A stretch of DNA of 64,000 nt, taken from Prochlorococcus marinus. GTDB taxonomy: Bacteria; Cyanobacteriota; Cyanobacteriia; PCC-6307; Cyanobiaceae. Shown piece after piece: positions 48,351 to 55,804 of the stretch (positions within the stretch are counted from its first letter, which is position 1; the number at the start of each line of letters is the position of its first letter). The notes beneath the pieces are model-generated. The model did not search any database. It had not been told where the DNA came from and was given only the letters and a program-made list of their open reading frames with translations. The position numbers and the translations under genes were made by a program. The DNA lies in contig NZ_CVSV01000131.1 in the NCBI RefSeq assembly GCF_001180245.1, positions 372,001 through 436,000 of the forward strand, in the 5' to 3' direction.

Positions 48351-49004
48351 TCAGGGCTTTTTACATATAAATTTCTTTTTTCTTTTGGGATAAAGAGTGC
48401 GACATAAATAACATTTTGTTCCATCACAGCCTCTTGCTGTGCAGTATTCTCTGCCATAAAAGATTATTTGCAAATGTAAGGTATTCCAATCATTAACAGG
48501 GAATATTTTTTTAAGGTCTTTTTCTGTTTGTACTACGCTATCGCCATTTGAAAGGCCCCATCTTTGTGCCAGCCTGTGTATGTGAGTATCGACTGGGAAT
48601 GAGGGTATTTTAAACACTTGAGACATTACAACCGATGCTGTTTTATGACCTACCCCTGGAAGAGATTCAAGCTTCTCAAAAGAATCTGGGACCGTACTAT
48701 TATGCTTCTCAATCAATAATTTAGATAAGTTATAGATGTTCTTTGATTTTTGATTAGATAGACCTAAAAATTTTATGTATTCGTAAATGCCATTAATACC
48801 TAGCTGCATCATCTTTTCTGGATTATCTGCAACTTTAAATAAGCTTTTTGTTAATTCATTAACTTTCTTATCTGTTGATTGAGCACTCAAAACTACGGCG
48901 ACTAGAAGAGTATATGCATTTGTATGATCAAGAGGTATTGGAGGTGATGGATATAGCTTTTTGAGTTCCTTGCGTATTATTTCTGCTCTTTCAGACTTTC
49001 TCAT
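48351..49004 (-). CDS. nth: Endonuclease III (DNA glycosylase/AP lyase) with altered Fe-S loop
   Basis: Nth removes oxidised pyrimidines. The helix-hairpin-helix and catalytic residues are intact: LPGVGHKTASVVMSQVF with the active lysine, and FPVDTHIHRLAQRWGL with the catalytic aspartate. The 4Fe-4S loop is unusual: cysteines fall in YCTARGCDGTKCYLCRTLYP, then a late Cys in FICKKP, rather than the canonical Cx6Cx2Cx5C. The length of 217 residues is normal. Its start is divergent from the ABC ATPase gene. Confidence 0.92.
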   Translation of the reverse strand: MRKSERAEIIRKELKKLYPSPPIPLDHTNAYTLLVAVVLSAQSTDKKVNELTKSLFKVADNPEKMMQLGINGIYEYIKFLGLSNQKSKNIYNLSKLLIEKHNSTVPDSFEKLESLPGVGHKTASVVMSQVFKIPSFPVDTHIHRLAQRWGLSNGDSVVQTEKDLKKIFPVNDWNTLHLQIIFYGREYCTARGCDGTKCYLCRTLYPKRKKKFICKKP

Positions 49005-49023
49005 TAAAATTGAAAATTAAATG

Positions 49024-49041
49024 GTGTATAAAATTATACAC
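49024..49041. promoter_or_regulatory. Perfect 8-bp palindrome between nth and the ABC ATPase gene
   Basis: GTGTATAA (49024-49031) and TTATACAC (49034-49041) are exact inverted repeats with a 2-base spacer. It lies 41 bases before the TTG start of the ABC gene and 19 bases before the nth start, in the 77-base divergent space. The size suits a dimeric repressor, but the regulator is unknown and an AT-rich chance palindrome cannot be ruled out. Confidence 0.5.
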
Positions 49042-49081
49042 GGGATATTTTAGGTGAATATTTTCTGCTAACTTAATATAT

Positions 49082-50158
49082 TTGAATAAGAAGAATTTAG
49101 TGGAAAATGATGCGTTAATAATTGATGATTTGCATCATAAATACGATAAACGTGAATGTTCAAATTGGATATTAAACAAAATTAACCTGAAAATTGAAAA
49201 TGGAGAATTGTTAGGGTTGCTTGGTCCTTCTGGTTGCGGAAAAACTACTCTTTTAAGATTAATCGCGGGGTTCGAATATCCCTCCAAAGGGAGGATTTCT
49301 CTAAATGATAAGGAAATCTCAAGTAGGAGGAAAATTCTTAGTCCTGAGAAAAGAAATATTGGTATGGTTTTTCAAGACTATGCACTTTTCCCTCACTTAA
49401 CTGTTTTGGAAAATGTAATTTTTGGGTTGAAAAACAAAAAAGACAGATCTAGAGTTGATTATTTATTGAATGTTGTTGGTCTTGATACATTTGTTGAAAG
49501 GTACCCACATGAACTGTCTGGAGGCCAAAAACAAAGACTCGCAATTGCGAGAGCTCTTGCTCCAGGTACAAATTTTATTTTATTAGATGAACCTTTTTGT
49601 AGTCTTGATATGCATGTCAAACTAAAATTGAGAAGTGAACTCCCTAATATTCTAAAAGGTTGTAATGCAAGTGGATTGATGGTTACTCATGATCCGGAAG
49701 AAGCAATGTCAATTTGCGATAAGGTCGCCGTTATGAATGATGGAAAAATACATCAAATTGATACGCCAATTAACCTTCTAAATAATCCCAAGACCATATT
49801 TGTTAGTAGTTTTATTTTGGGTAATAATATTATTAATCTCAAAAAAAATGGTAATTCATATATTTCTTGTTTAGGTGAAATTAATTGTTCAGAGTATTTG
49901 AAAAATACAGGCATCAACAGTATGTCAATTTCGCCTAAATTTATTTCAATTAAAAGATCAGAATCTGGTGATGCGATTGTTATATCTAAAGAATTTCTTG
50001 GAGAATTTCTTATATATAAAGTATCTATTAATGGAAACATATTGCGGGTTAGAACTGATATTTATAATCTTCTAAATAGTGGTGATAAATGTTCTCTTTC
50101 TATAAATAAAAATAGTTATTATTTTTTATATCCTGGAGCACATAAGGTATATATATAG
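49082..50158 (+). CDS. ABC transporter ATPase of the Fe3+/polyamine (FbpC/PotA) type
   Basis: The 358-residue ATPase has Walker A GLLGPSGCGKTTLLRLIAGF, the Q-loop GMVFQDYALFPHLTVLENV, signature HELSGGQKQRLAIARALAP, Walker B FILLDEPFCSLDMHVKLKLR and H-loop VTHDPEEAM, then a C-terminal TOBE-type regulatory domain (about 245-358). The pattern is that of FbpC/FutC and PotA-type importers. The proximity of ferritin suggests iron, but no permease or binding protein is adjacent, so the substrate is inferred. TTG start at 49082; 10 bases after the stop a hydrophobic 28-codon frame begins (see findings). Confidence 0.88.
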   Translation: MNKKNLVENDALIIDDLHHKYDKRECSNWILNKINLKIENGELLGLLGPSGCGKTTLLRLIAGFEYPSKGRISLNDKEISSRRKILSPEKRNIGMVFQDYALFPHLTVLENVIFGLKNKKDRSRVDYLLNVVGLDTFVERYPHELSGGQKQRLAIARALAPGTNFILLDEPFCSLDMHVKLKLRSELPNILKGCNASGLMVTHDPEEAMSICDKVAVMNDGKIHQIDTPINLLNNPKTIFVSSFILGNNIINLKKNGNSYISCLGEINCSEYLKNTGINSMSISPKFISIKRSESGDAIVISKEFLGEFLIYKVSINGNILRVRTDIYNLLNSGDKCSLSINKNSYYFLYPGAHKVYI

Positions 50159-50298
50159 AATTTATTTATTGGCAAATACACCTGCCTCCCTTCCAATTAG
50201 AGCATTTTTTCTTTTTACATTTCTTTTTTTTAGTTTTATATATTTTTTTAGTTAATAGTAGTTCAGAAAAACTGTACTCTGAATTCATTTATAGTATT

Positions 50299-50317
50299 GC
50301 GAGTGATTTTCATTATC
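50299..50317. promoter_or_regulatory. Fur-box-like site upstream of ferritin
   Basis: GCGAGTGATTTTCATTATC matches the consensus GATAATGATAATCATTATC at 14 of 19 positions by my count, with a complete right half (TCATTATC). It lies 79 bases before the ferritin ATG. The match resembles the two sites between the Crp-family gene and the zinc-ribbon gene. Fur binding in this organism is inferred. Confidence 0.5.
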
Positions 50318-50395
50318 ATATTATTTAATTTAATTTATAGGATTTATTAATTACTAATTTATACAAAATGTTGTATTATTTATTTAGATACTTAT

Positions 50396-50956
50396 ATGGA
50401 AATGAATGAAAATAATTTAAAAACAAAGAAATTAATTAATTTTGGTCCATCTGGAAGAGCTGTCGCTCAACCGATAGATAATAGTTTATTGGATAACATT
50501 TTTGAACATCTAACAATGGAAAGATATGCCAATGTTCAATATTTTTCTATGTATCTATGGTTTCAAGAACGTGATTTAAATGGATTTGCCTCTCATTTTC
50601 TTAGTGAATCACAAGGTGAAATGGTACATGCTCAGAAATTTGCAGATTACTTAATCGCAAGAGGTCAAAGCGTAAAATTAGATGAAATTCCTGCACCCGT
50701 TCAAATATGGGATTCAATAGAGGAGCTGATTTCTTATTCTTTCAACATGGAGGCTGATTTAACTTCATCTCTACAGCAACTTTATTCCATATCAGAAAGA
50801 ATTTCAGATACAAGAACTAACGTATTTTTAGATCCAATTATAGAGGCTCAAACACAATCAGAAGATGAATTTGCCAACATACTTGGCAAAGTAAAGTTTG
50901 CTTCTAATCAACCTTCGGCAATCTTATTAATAGATAGTGATTTAAAGAAAAAATAA
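50396..50956 (+). CDS. ftn: Bacterial non-haem ferritin
   Basis: Ferritin stores iron after oxidising Fe(II). The ferroxidase residues are spaced as in E. coli FtnA: Glu42 and Tyr49 (MERYANVQYF), Glu75 and His78 (GEMVHAQ), Glu119 and Gln152. The helix pattern SMYLWFQERDLNGFASHFL and ISERISDTRTNVFLDPIIE is of the four-helix-bundle family. The 186 residues include an N-terminal tail of about 25 residues before the first helix. It is near a Crp-family gene and Fur-like sites, so iron regulation is probable. The start is the ATG at 50396, with another ATG two codons later. Confidence 0.94.
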   Translation: MEMNENNLKTKKLINFGPSGRAVAQPIDNSLLDNIFEHLTMERYANVQYFSMYLWFQERDLNGFASHFLSESQGEMVHAQKFADYLIARGQSVKLDEIPAPVQIWDSIEELISYSFNMEADLTSSLQQLYSISERISDTRTNVFLDPIIEAQTQSEDEFANILGKVKFASNQPSAILLIDSDLKKK

Positions 50957-51229
50957 ATTACTTTCAAATTTATTTTCATTCAATGTCCTTTTGGTTATTT
51001 CAAAAAGTAAATTCGAAAAGTTGATTTTCTCATTATTTTTATTTAAGATTTTAGCTATTTTATGAATCTCATTAACTCTTTTAAAAATATTTTTGTTTTC
51101 AGTGAGTAACCTTCCCTTCAATGCTTTATTTTCTGTGGTTTTATAGGATTGCTTGATATTTCTGAGTCTATTCAATAAAACATCAACTTCCATTAACAAG
51201 TTGTTAGTAAGTAATTGTGATTCCTTCAT
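50942..51229 (-). CDS. Small unknown helical protein downstream of the Crp-family regulator
   Basis: From the ATG at 51229 the protein has 95 residues; a longer frame starting at 51271 would run into the regulator gene. It is helical and basic (LLMEVDVLLNRLRNIKQSYK, then KGRLLTENKNIFKRVNEIHK), with possible coiled-coil character. It starts 5 bases beyond the regulator's stop, so it is probably in the same transcript. The last 15 bases overlap the ferritin stop in convergent orientation. No known family. Confidence 0.65.
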   Translation of the reverse strand: MKESQLLTNNLLMEVDVLLNRLRNIKQSYKTTENKALKGRLLTENKNIFKRVNEIHKIAKILNKNNEKINFSNLLFEITKRTLNENKFESNLFFL

Positions 51230-51233
51230 ATTG

Positions 51234-51821
51234 TTATAGGGGCGATGTTTCAATAAAAGAAGGAGCAACACTTACTGTTTGGGTTCCAATAGGAGCTATT
51301 AATAAATCAGATGATCTTAATTTAGAAATTAATCTTGTTGATGTTACTCGTGTAGAACCGATTAATTCACCAATCCTTTCATGAGTTAACCTAAAAGGTA
51401 ACTCACACCATTGACCACATCTTCTACCTAGACGATTTACTAGTATTGAAAACAACGCTTGTAATCGCTGTTCTGCATTTCCTAAGTGTCTAATTCTAAG
51501 AAGTTGCAACGTCCATTCATTTACTGCATCGAAACCGATATTTTCATCAATATTTACATTGCTGTGAAACGACAAATCTGTTAGTGCTTCAACGCAGACC
51601 CCCTCACTACATAAAAGGTCCGTTCTTAATTGATCTCCTGATTGTAAAAATGCGAGTGTCATCCCTTCTGTTTCTTCACAAGGACAATAAACTCTTGCAA
51701 TTCCACTTTCAACTTCTAAGCATGTTCCTTTTGGTCTTGATGAAGGATCTATTAATACGGATTGCCCAGTTATTATCCTTACCGATTTTGAGGGAGATTC
51801 TCCATAACTATGGAAATTCAT
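51234..51821 (-). CDS. Crp/Fnr-family transcription regulator
   Basis: The protein has an N-terminal cyclic-nucleotide-binding-like beta domain (SVLIDPSSRPKGTCLEVESG, IARVYCPCEETEGMTLAFLQ) and a C-terminal winged helix-turn-helix, LPFRLTHERIGELIGSTRVT then STRLISKLRSSDLL. The cysteines CPCEE, LLCSEGVC could bind an Fe-S cluster or act as thiol sensors, but the FNR spacing is not seen. I take the ATG at 51821 (MNFHSYGESP, 195 residues); the longer frame to 51854 would translate a strong Fur-box. The neighbourhood of ferritin makes an iron-responsive role likely. Confidence 0.9.
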   Translation of the reverse strand: MNFHSYGESPSKSVRIITGQSVLIDPSSRPKGTCLEVESGIARVYCPCEETEGMTLAFLQSGDQLRTDLLCSEGVCVEALTDLSFHSNVNIDENIGFDAVNEWTLQLLRIRHLGNAEQRLQALFSILVNRLGRRCGQWCELPFRLTHERIGELIGSTRVTSTRLISKLRSSDLLIAPIGTQTVSVAPSFIETSPL

Positions 51822-51833
51822 TAATTTAAGTTT

Positions 51834-51852
51834 GATAATGAGAATTATTATC
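51834..51852. promoter_or_regulatory. Strong Fur box upstream of the Crp-family regulator
   Basis: GATAATGAGAATTATTATC matches the E. coli Fur consensus GATAATGATAATCATTATC at 17 of 19 positions. It lies 12 bases before the regulator's ATG at 51821 and could cover its promoter. A second, weaker site lies 26 bases further upstream. Function is inferred. Confidence 0.7.
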
Positions 51853-51878
51853 AATTATGGACTAAAAAATTACTTATT

Positions 51879-51897
51879 GCAATAGATTCTCATTATC
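51879..51897. promoter_or_regulatory. Second Fur-like half-site region in the divergent promoter
   Basis: GCAATAGATTCTCATTATC matches the Fur consensus at 13 of 19 positions, with an intact right half TCATTATC. It lies between the strong Fur box and the rightward zinc-ribbon gene, so the paired sites could control both directions. Confidence 0.4.
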
Positions 51898-51974
51898 ATA
51901 ACAATTCTGATGTTTTTCTTTACATAGTATTTAGGAATATAATTTAAATAGAATTGCTAAATTTTTTATTCTAG

Positions 51975-52163
51975 ATGGGCGCAAATAGAGTTTGTTTTAA
52001 TTGTGGAAGTTCTTCATTCGTCTCAGATCGATCTTTAGGAGGTAAGATTGTATGCTCTAAATGTGGATCTTCTTCATTTAAAAATAAATCCTCTTCATTT
52101 TTAAAAAGTAAAAAATTAGTATTTCTTGCTATCGCTATAGCTATTTTTATAATTGTTATTTAG
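51975..52163 (+). CDS. Zinc-ribbon membrane peptide, 62 residues
   Basis: Two CxxC knuckles (VCFNCGSSSF near 7-16 and VCSKCGSSSF near 26-35) form a zinc ribbon, followed by a Ser/Lys linker and one C-terminal membrane helix (LVFLAIAIAIFIIVI). Such tail-anchored ribbons are common in small cyanobacterial genomes and have no assigned function. It is divergent from the Crp-family regulator with Fur-like sites between them. Its last 8 bases overlap the convergent ABC ATPase gene. ATG at 51975. Confidence 0.82.
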   Translation: MGANRVCFNCGSSSFVSDRSLGGKIVCSKCGSSSFKNKSSSFLKSKKLVFLAIAIAIFIIVI

Positions 52164-52944
52164 ATAATCTGTTTATATTCCATATTCCATTATTATTAGT
52201 TACCTCTACTTGAATACTATATAACTTATTAAGATTTTCACTATTTATAACCTCATTTTGATCTCCATCAGCAATAATTTTGCCATCTTTTAGCATTATT
52301 ACCCGATCATAAATTTTTGTAATTGTTGAAATATCATGAGTGACGCACAAAATTTTTGTATTTAATTTTGATAATTCATTAACCTTATCAACTACAAAAA
52401 ACTTTGATTTATAATCTAAATTTGCAATTGGTTCATCTAGGATTAAGATTTCAGGTTTTTTGATTAATGCCCTAGCAATAAGAGAAATTTGTTTTTCTCC
52501 ATCAGATAAATAGGAAAAATTCTTTTTAGATAAATAAGATATATTCATTTTCTTCATGATTTCTTCAACCTTATAAGAATCTCTTTCAGATTTATTTTGT
52601 ATGTAACAATATCTTCCATACAGTCCACTTAAAATTAAATCAAATACTTGTAAATTTGGATTTATTCTATTTTTTATATCATTATTTACGGTACTTATTT
52701 TTTTTCTAAGTTCCCATAAATTTATAAGTTCTTTGTCAAATATCTTCAGTTTCGATTCATTAGCTACTACTGGGTACAAGTTTCTATTAATTATTTCAAT
52801 TAGAGATGATTTACCTGAACCATTTGGTCCAATTAAAATTACATTTTCTGAATAAGATATCTTTAAATTTAAATCTTTAATTACTCTAAAGCCATTTTTA
52901 AAACAATTTATATTTTTTGCGTCAAACCAAAATTTATTAAACAC
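52156..52944 (-). CDS. ABC transporter ATPase without an evident permease
   Basis: The 262-residue ATPase has Walker A NVILIGPNGSGKSSLIEII, signature NFSYLSDGEKQISLIARAL, Walker B EILILDEPIANLDYKSKF and H-loop CVTHDISTI. The domain resembles the COG1119/ModF-type or zinc/haem-type single ATPases. It starts with GTG at 52944, which shares one base with the stop of the 33-residue membrane peptide upstream, so translation is linked. No permease with several membrane helices is adjacent, so the partner is encoded elsewhere or the peptide substitutes. Confidence 0.85.
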   Translation of the reverse strand: MFNKFWFDAKNINCFKNGFRVIKDLNLKISYSENVILIGPNGSGKSSLIEIINRNLYPVVANESKLKIFDKELINLWELRKKISTVNNDIKNRINPNLQVFDLILSGLYGRYCYIQNKSERDSYKVEEIMKKMNISYLSKKNFSYLSDGEKQISLIARALIKKPEILILDEPIANLDYKSKFFVVDKVNELSKLNTKILCVTHDISTITKIYDRVIMLKDGKIIADGDQNEVINSENLNKLYSIQVEVTNNNGIWNINRLSK

Positions 52945-53045
52945 TAAAACTTACTACTCCAAAATATAATTAATTGAATCGAGCTTAAAATAAATATAAA
53001 GAGATAAAGCCAATTCAACCATGAAGGTCTATCTACTTTCTTCAT
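52944..53045 (-). CDS. 33-residue membrane peptide between the Rieske oxygenase and ABC ATPase genes
   Basis: The ATG at 53045 opens a 33-codon frame: a short basic head (MKKVDRPSW) and one hydrophobic helix (LNWLYLFIFILSSIQLIIFW), then SSKF and TAG. It starts 3 bases after the oxygenase stop (53049) and its TAG overlaps the ATPase GTG by one base. The exact fit between two co-directional genes and the coherent transmembrane composition support a real gene. Similar micropeptides often act as assembly or regulatory subunits of membrane complexes (inference). Confidence 0.65.
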   Translation of the reverse strand: MKKVDRPSWLNWLYLFIFILSSIQLIIFWSSKF

Positions 53046-53048
53046 GGA

Positions 53049-54371
53049 TTATATTATTAGCATAAAAAATATAAGCGGAGCAGCAAATCTTACAAATGTT
53101 TTTCTAATAATATCTAGATTATTAGCAATTTCTAACTTCTTTATTTCAGGAGGATATTTCAATATAACTTTGTCATATACATCAAGATTTTGGGTTTTGT
53201 TAATATTTTTCCATGGTTCATCTTTATCTTCAGACTTCTTGTACCACTTCCAAAAATAATTTATTATCCTGTCTTCTCCCAATAATTTTATTTCATCCTT
53301 ACTTATAAGTCCCATATCATGATTATATGTTTGTGTTTTTAAAATCATATAGTCCTCATCAAATATTTTATAAAAAATCTTTCTTTGAGTCTCTTTAAAT
53401 AATAAGAGGTTATTAAGTAGTTTATTTTGTAAAAATTTCCTGTAGTGTCTTACTATCACTCTTGCTTTGTTGTTGCCTAGAGGGATATGATCTAAAACTT
53501 GTAAATATCTTGAAGAGGAAGGATCGCCTTTGTAAATTAATATCCTTCCTGGGGGTATGTATTTTATCCGAATAAATTCTTTTGTAGGGGTATTCTTGTA
53601 ATAATAAATACTTTCAATGTATGAGGGATTAACATTAATTTTCTGGTTAAAACTAACTAATACGTTTTTATTAACATCTTTATCTGGTATTGTATCGCCA
53701 TGAACCCAAAAGATATGAAGGATATCTAGGTGATTTTCAATAATCCTTGACCAATCACATTTGAAGTCGACTAATACCTCCTCAAAGACATAATCCTTAT
53801 GTGAAAAACCATTTTCATATAATTCGTAGTTACTTATAGGTGTATCTTCAATTATATTATTTAAATCAGTCTCAGATTTCTTAGAAAAATGTACAAAAAT
53901 ATATCCATTTTTTTCTGAAGTTTTGTATTGAGATAAATGAATTCTTTTGGCGTAGTTATCGTAGTTATTATCTACTATATGGCGACATGTTATTCTGTCG
54001 AGATTTTGGCAACTTCCTCCAGATGAAAACTTAGCTCCATGATATGGGCAGGTTATTACTCCATCTGATAATGTCCCTCCAAAAAAGGAGGCCCCTCTAT
54101 GTGGACAGATATTCTTAATGCACCTAACGTTTTTATTTTCATCTCTATAAAGAACAAGAGGCTCATCATAGAGTGAAAAATAATATAGCTCACTTTTTTT
54201 TAGTTCTTTAGAGGGACAAATTGCATACCAACCAAATAAACCTATATTTAAATCTTTTTGAGTTTCTCTAATATCAAACGAGTCAATTTTTACTACCGAT
54301 CCTTTTTTAAATGGCTTAAGAACGGTATTAAAGTCTTTTGATTTAAAAAAATTAATTTGTCTGTTTTCCAT
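53049..54371 (-). CDS. Rieske oxygenase of the PaO/CAO family, membrane-bound
   Basis: The Rieske 2Fe-2S ligands are Cys89/His91 (CPHRGASF) and Cys108/His111 (CPYHGAKF). The mononuclear iron site is NHLDILHIFWVH: Asn213, Asp216, His219 and His224. A C-terminal hydrophobic segment (FVRFAAPLIFFMLII) anchors it. The 440 residues and C-terminal anchor fit the pheophorbide/chlorophyllide oxygenase group. In Prochlorococcus a divergent member acts as divinyl-chlorophyllide a oxygenase, making chlorophyll b; this gene is a candidate for it, but the assignment needs a phylogeny. Iron-demanding function fits the ferritin neighbourhood. Confidence 0.8.
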   Translation of the reverse strand: MENRQINFFKSKDFNTVLKPFKKGSVVKIDSFDIRETQKDLNIGLFGWYAICPSKELKKSELYYFSLYDEPLVLYRDENKNVRCIKNICPHRGASFFGGTLSDGVITCPYHGAKFSSGGSCQNLDRITCRHIVDNNYDNYAKRIHLSQYKTSEKNGYIFVHFSKKSETDLNNIIEDTPISNYELYENGFSHKDYVFEEVLVDFKCDWSRIIENHLDILHIFWVHGDTIPDKDVNKNVLVSFNQKINVNPSYIESIYYYKNTPTKEFIRIKYIPPGRILIYKGDPSSSRYLQVLDHIPLGNNKARVIVRHYRKFLQNKLLNNLLLFKETQRKIFYKIFDEDYMILKTQTYNHDMGLISKDEIKLLGEDRIINYFWKWYKKSEDKDEPWKNINKTQNLDVYDKVILKYPPEIKKLEIANNLDIIRKTFVRFAAPLIFFMLII

Positions 54372-54529
54372 AAATTAATTTCTTTTTTTAAATGACTGTT
54401 TATCTTTCGGAACTATAACCCAAGTAAATAATCAATTTCTTATAAAAAGAAAATTCTCTATTATTTGTAGCAATAATTATGTAGTTATCGAAAAATATTG
54501 AGTCTCTATCGTATCTATGTATCTTTATT

Positions 54530-54724
54530 TCATGTTTTTTGTATCTTTTGTGATTCTTTCAAACTTTTTATGTAATCAATAGCATCATCAATATTTTTGT
54601 GGAAATTACATTGACCCAAATAACAACCTATAAATCTTAAAAATTTTCTCTTTCCACCACTAATTTCATATCTATGTATTGTTCCGCCATCTATAGGAGC
54701 ATAAATAAGTTCTGGTAATGCCAT
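54530..54724 (-). CDS. Small unknown protein, 64 residues
   Basis: The soluble protein begins MALPELIYAPIDGGTIHRYE and has a C-terminal helix (KNIDDAIDYIKSLKESQK). The two cysteines in GCYLGQCNFH are suggestive of a metal or disulphide pair. No family recognised. Similar short genes fill this accessory stretch. It stands alone: 158 bases separate it from the Rieske gene start. Confidence 0.6.
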   Translation of the reverse strand: MALPELIYAPIDGGTIHRYEISGGKRKFLRFIGCYLGQCNFHKNIDDAIDYIKSLKESQKIQKT

Positions 54725-55092
54725 ATTAATTTTGTATTTAATACTTAATTTAAAAATAAATCATGTTTAAATACATTTCCATAGCTCAATCCATATATTT
54801 AATAATTAATTTACTTATTTTTATAAAATTATTTATTGAATACCCATGTATTATTTGTTATCTATTAATAATTGATATGGATTTTTTATTATGCCAAAAG
54901 CATTTAGGCGTTTTTTAAAAAAATTACCAAAAAAAATTAAAACTATAAAATACTCATTTAGAGAGTTTTTATCGTCCAAAATATGAAATCGCTGTTCTGG
55001 TTAATAAATTTTTAATTTCTATAATTTTTAATAAAACATAGTCGGCAGAGTTAAATTTTAAACTATATTAAATTTGCAATTTTTAAAATATT
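54725..55092. other. Low-coding gap with one tiny basic frame
   Basis: This 368-base, very AT-rich stretch between divergent small genes contains only a possible 31-codon frame at 54891-54986 (listed separately). I see no tRNA, hairpin terminator or repeat in the rest. Confidence 0.5.
54891..54986 (+). CDS. Possible 31-residue basic peptide
   Basis: ATG at 54891 to TGA at 54984-54986. The peptide is strongly basic (MPKAFRRFLKKLPKKIKTIK), ending YSFREFLSSKI. Its charge would suit nucleic-acid or membrane-surface binding. There is no clear ribosome-binding site and the length is in the range expected by chance in AT-rich DNA, so this is weak. Confidence 0.3.
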   Translation: MPKAFRRFLKKLPKKIKTIKYSFREFLSSKI

Positions 55093-55434
55093 ATGATCAG
55101 AAGGGATTTTGCGATATTCACTTTAATTTTGCTTTTTCTATTTAGTAGTCCAGTTTACTCATTAGATACTTCTTCAAAAACTATTGAAAAGTATACTAAA
55201 AAGATTTCTAGTAAGTTCACTAGAACTTACTGCAACACTACCAACTTCGGCATTTCTTATGAAGGAGCTTTGGCATTTGCTATTGGAGAAACTAATAAGG
55301 AATTTAAAAATAATAAACTCAATAAGTTGATAGATTATTCTCTATTAAAAAATTCAATAGTTAATGATTTAGAAAATAATTGCCAGGTTTATGATTTCGA
55401 TATTAGTAATTTAGAAAATTTGAAGTTTAACTAG
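55093..55434 (+). CDS. Small secreted unknown protein
   Basis: A signal peptide is evident (about 1-24, FAIFTLILLFLFSSPVYS) followed by a mature domain of about 89 residues with two cysteines (RTYCNTTNFG, NNCQVYDF) that may form a disulphide. The remainder is helical and charged (FAIGETNKEFKNNKLNKLID). The family is not recognised, though the pattern resembles small lumenal or periplasmic proteins of picocyanobacteria. ATG at 55093; it converges with the next gene. Confidence 0.72.
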   Translation: MIRRDFAIFTLILLFLFSSPVYSLDTSSKTIEKYTKKISSKFTRTYCNTTNFGISYEGALAFAIGETNKEFKNNKLNKLIDYSLLKNSIVNDLENNCQVYDFDISNLENLKFN

Positions 55435-55455
55435 AAAATGTATATTGTATGAGTC

Positions 55456-55695
55456 TTATTTTTTACCTATCCAATCATTTGGTTTCTCCATCATCCATTC
55501 GAAAACTCCCTTTGCATCAAGGTTTTTAGAAGCATAAACAAATAAAATTGGAAATATTAAAATTACTGCGCCAATAACTGCTAACTCTATTTTACCGATC
55601 CCCATCTCAGTAACTGTTAAAGCAAAATAATTAATCATTATATTTATTGAATTAAAATTTATTTCTACATAATTTATGAAAAAATTTGTATCCAT
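55456..55695 (-). CDS. Small membrane protein with conserved C-terminal motif
   Basis: 79 residues. The central membrane helix (IELAVIGAVILIFPILFVYA) is followed by a soluble tail SKNLDAKGVFEWMMEKPNDW ending IGKK, which looks conserved because the Trp and Gly residues are regularly placed. A start at MGIGKIELAV (codon 32, about 55602) would give a more compact 48-residue protein and may be the true one. Function unknown. Confidence 0.65.
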   Translation of the reverse strand: MDTNFFINYVEINFNSINIMINYFALTVTEMGIGKIELAVIGAVILIFPILFVYASKNLDAKGVFEWMMEKPNDWIGKK

Positions 55696-55804
55696 TCACT
55701 TTTTTATAAAATATCTTAATTATTTATAGCGAAGGATATTTGTATAAAGTACCTATTTTATTGATGTAGAAATTTTAATAATTTAAATAATAGGCTTCTG
55801 TTTG

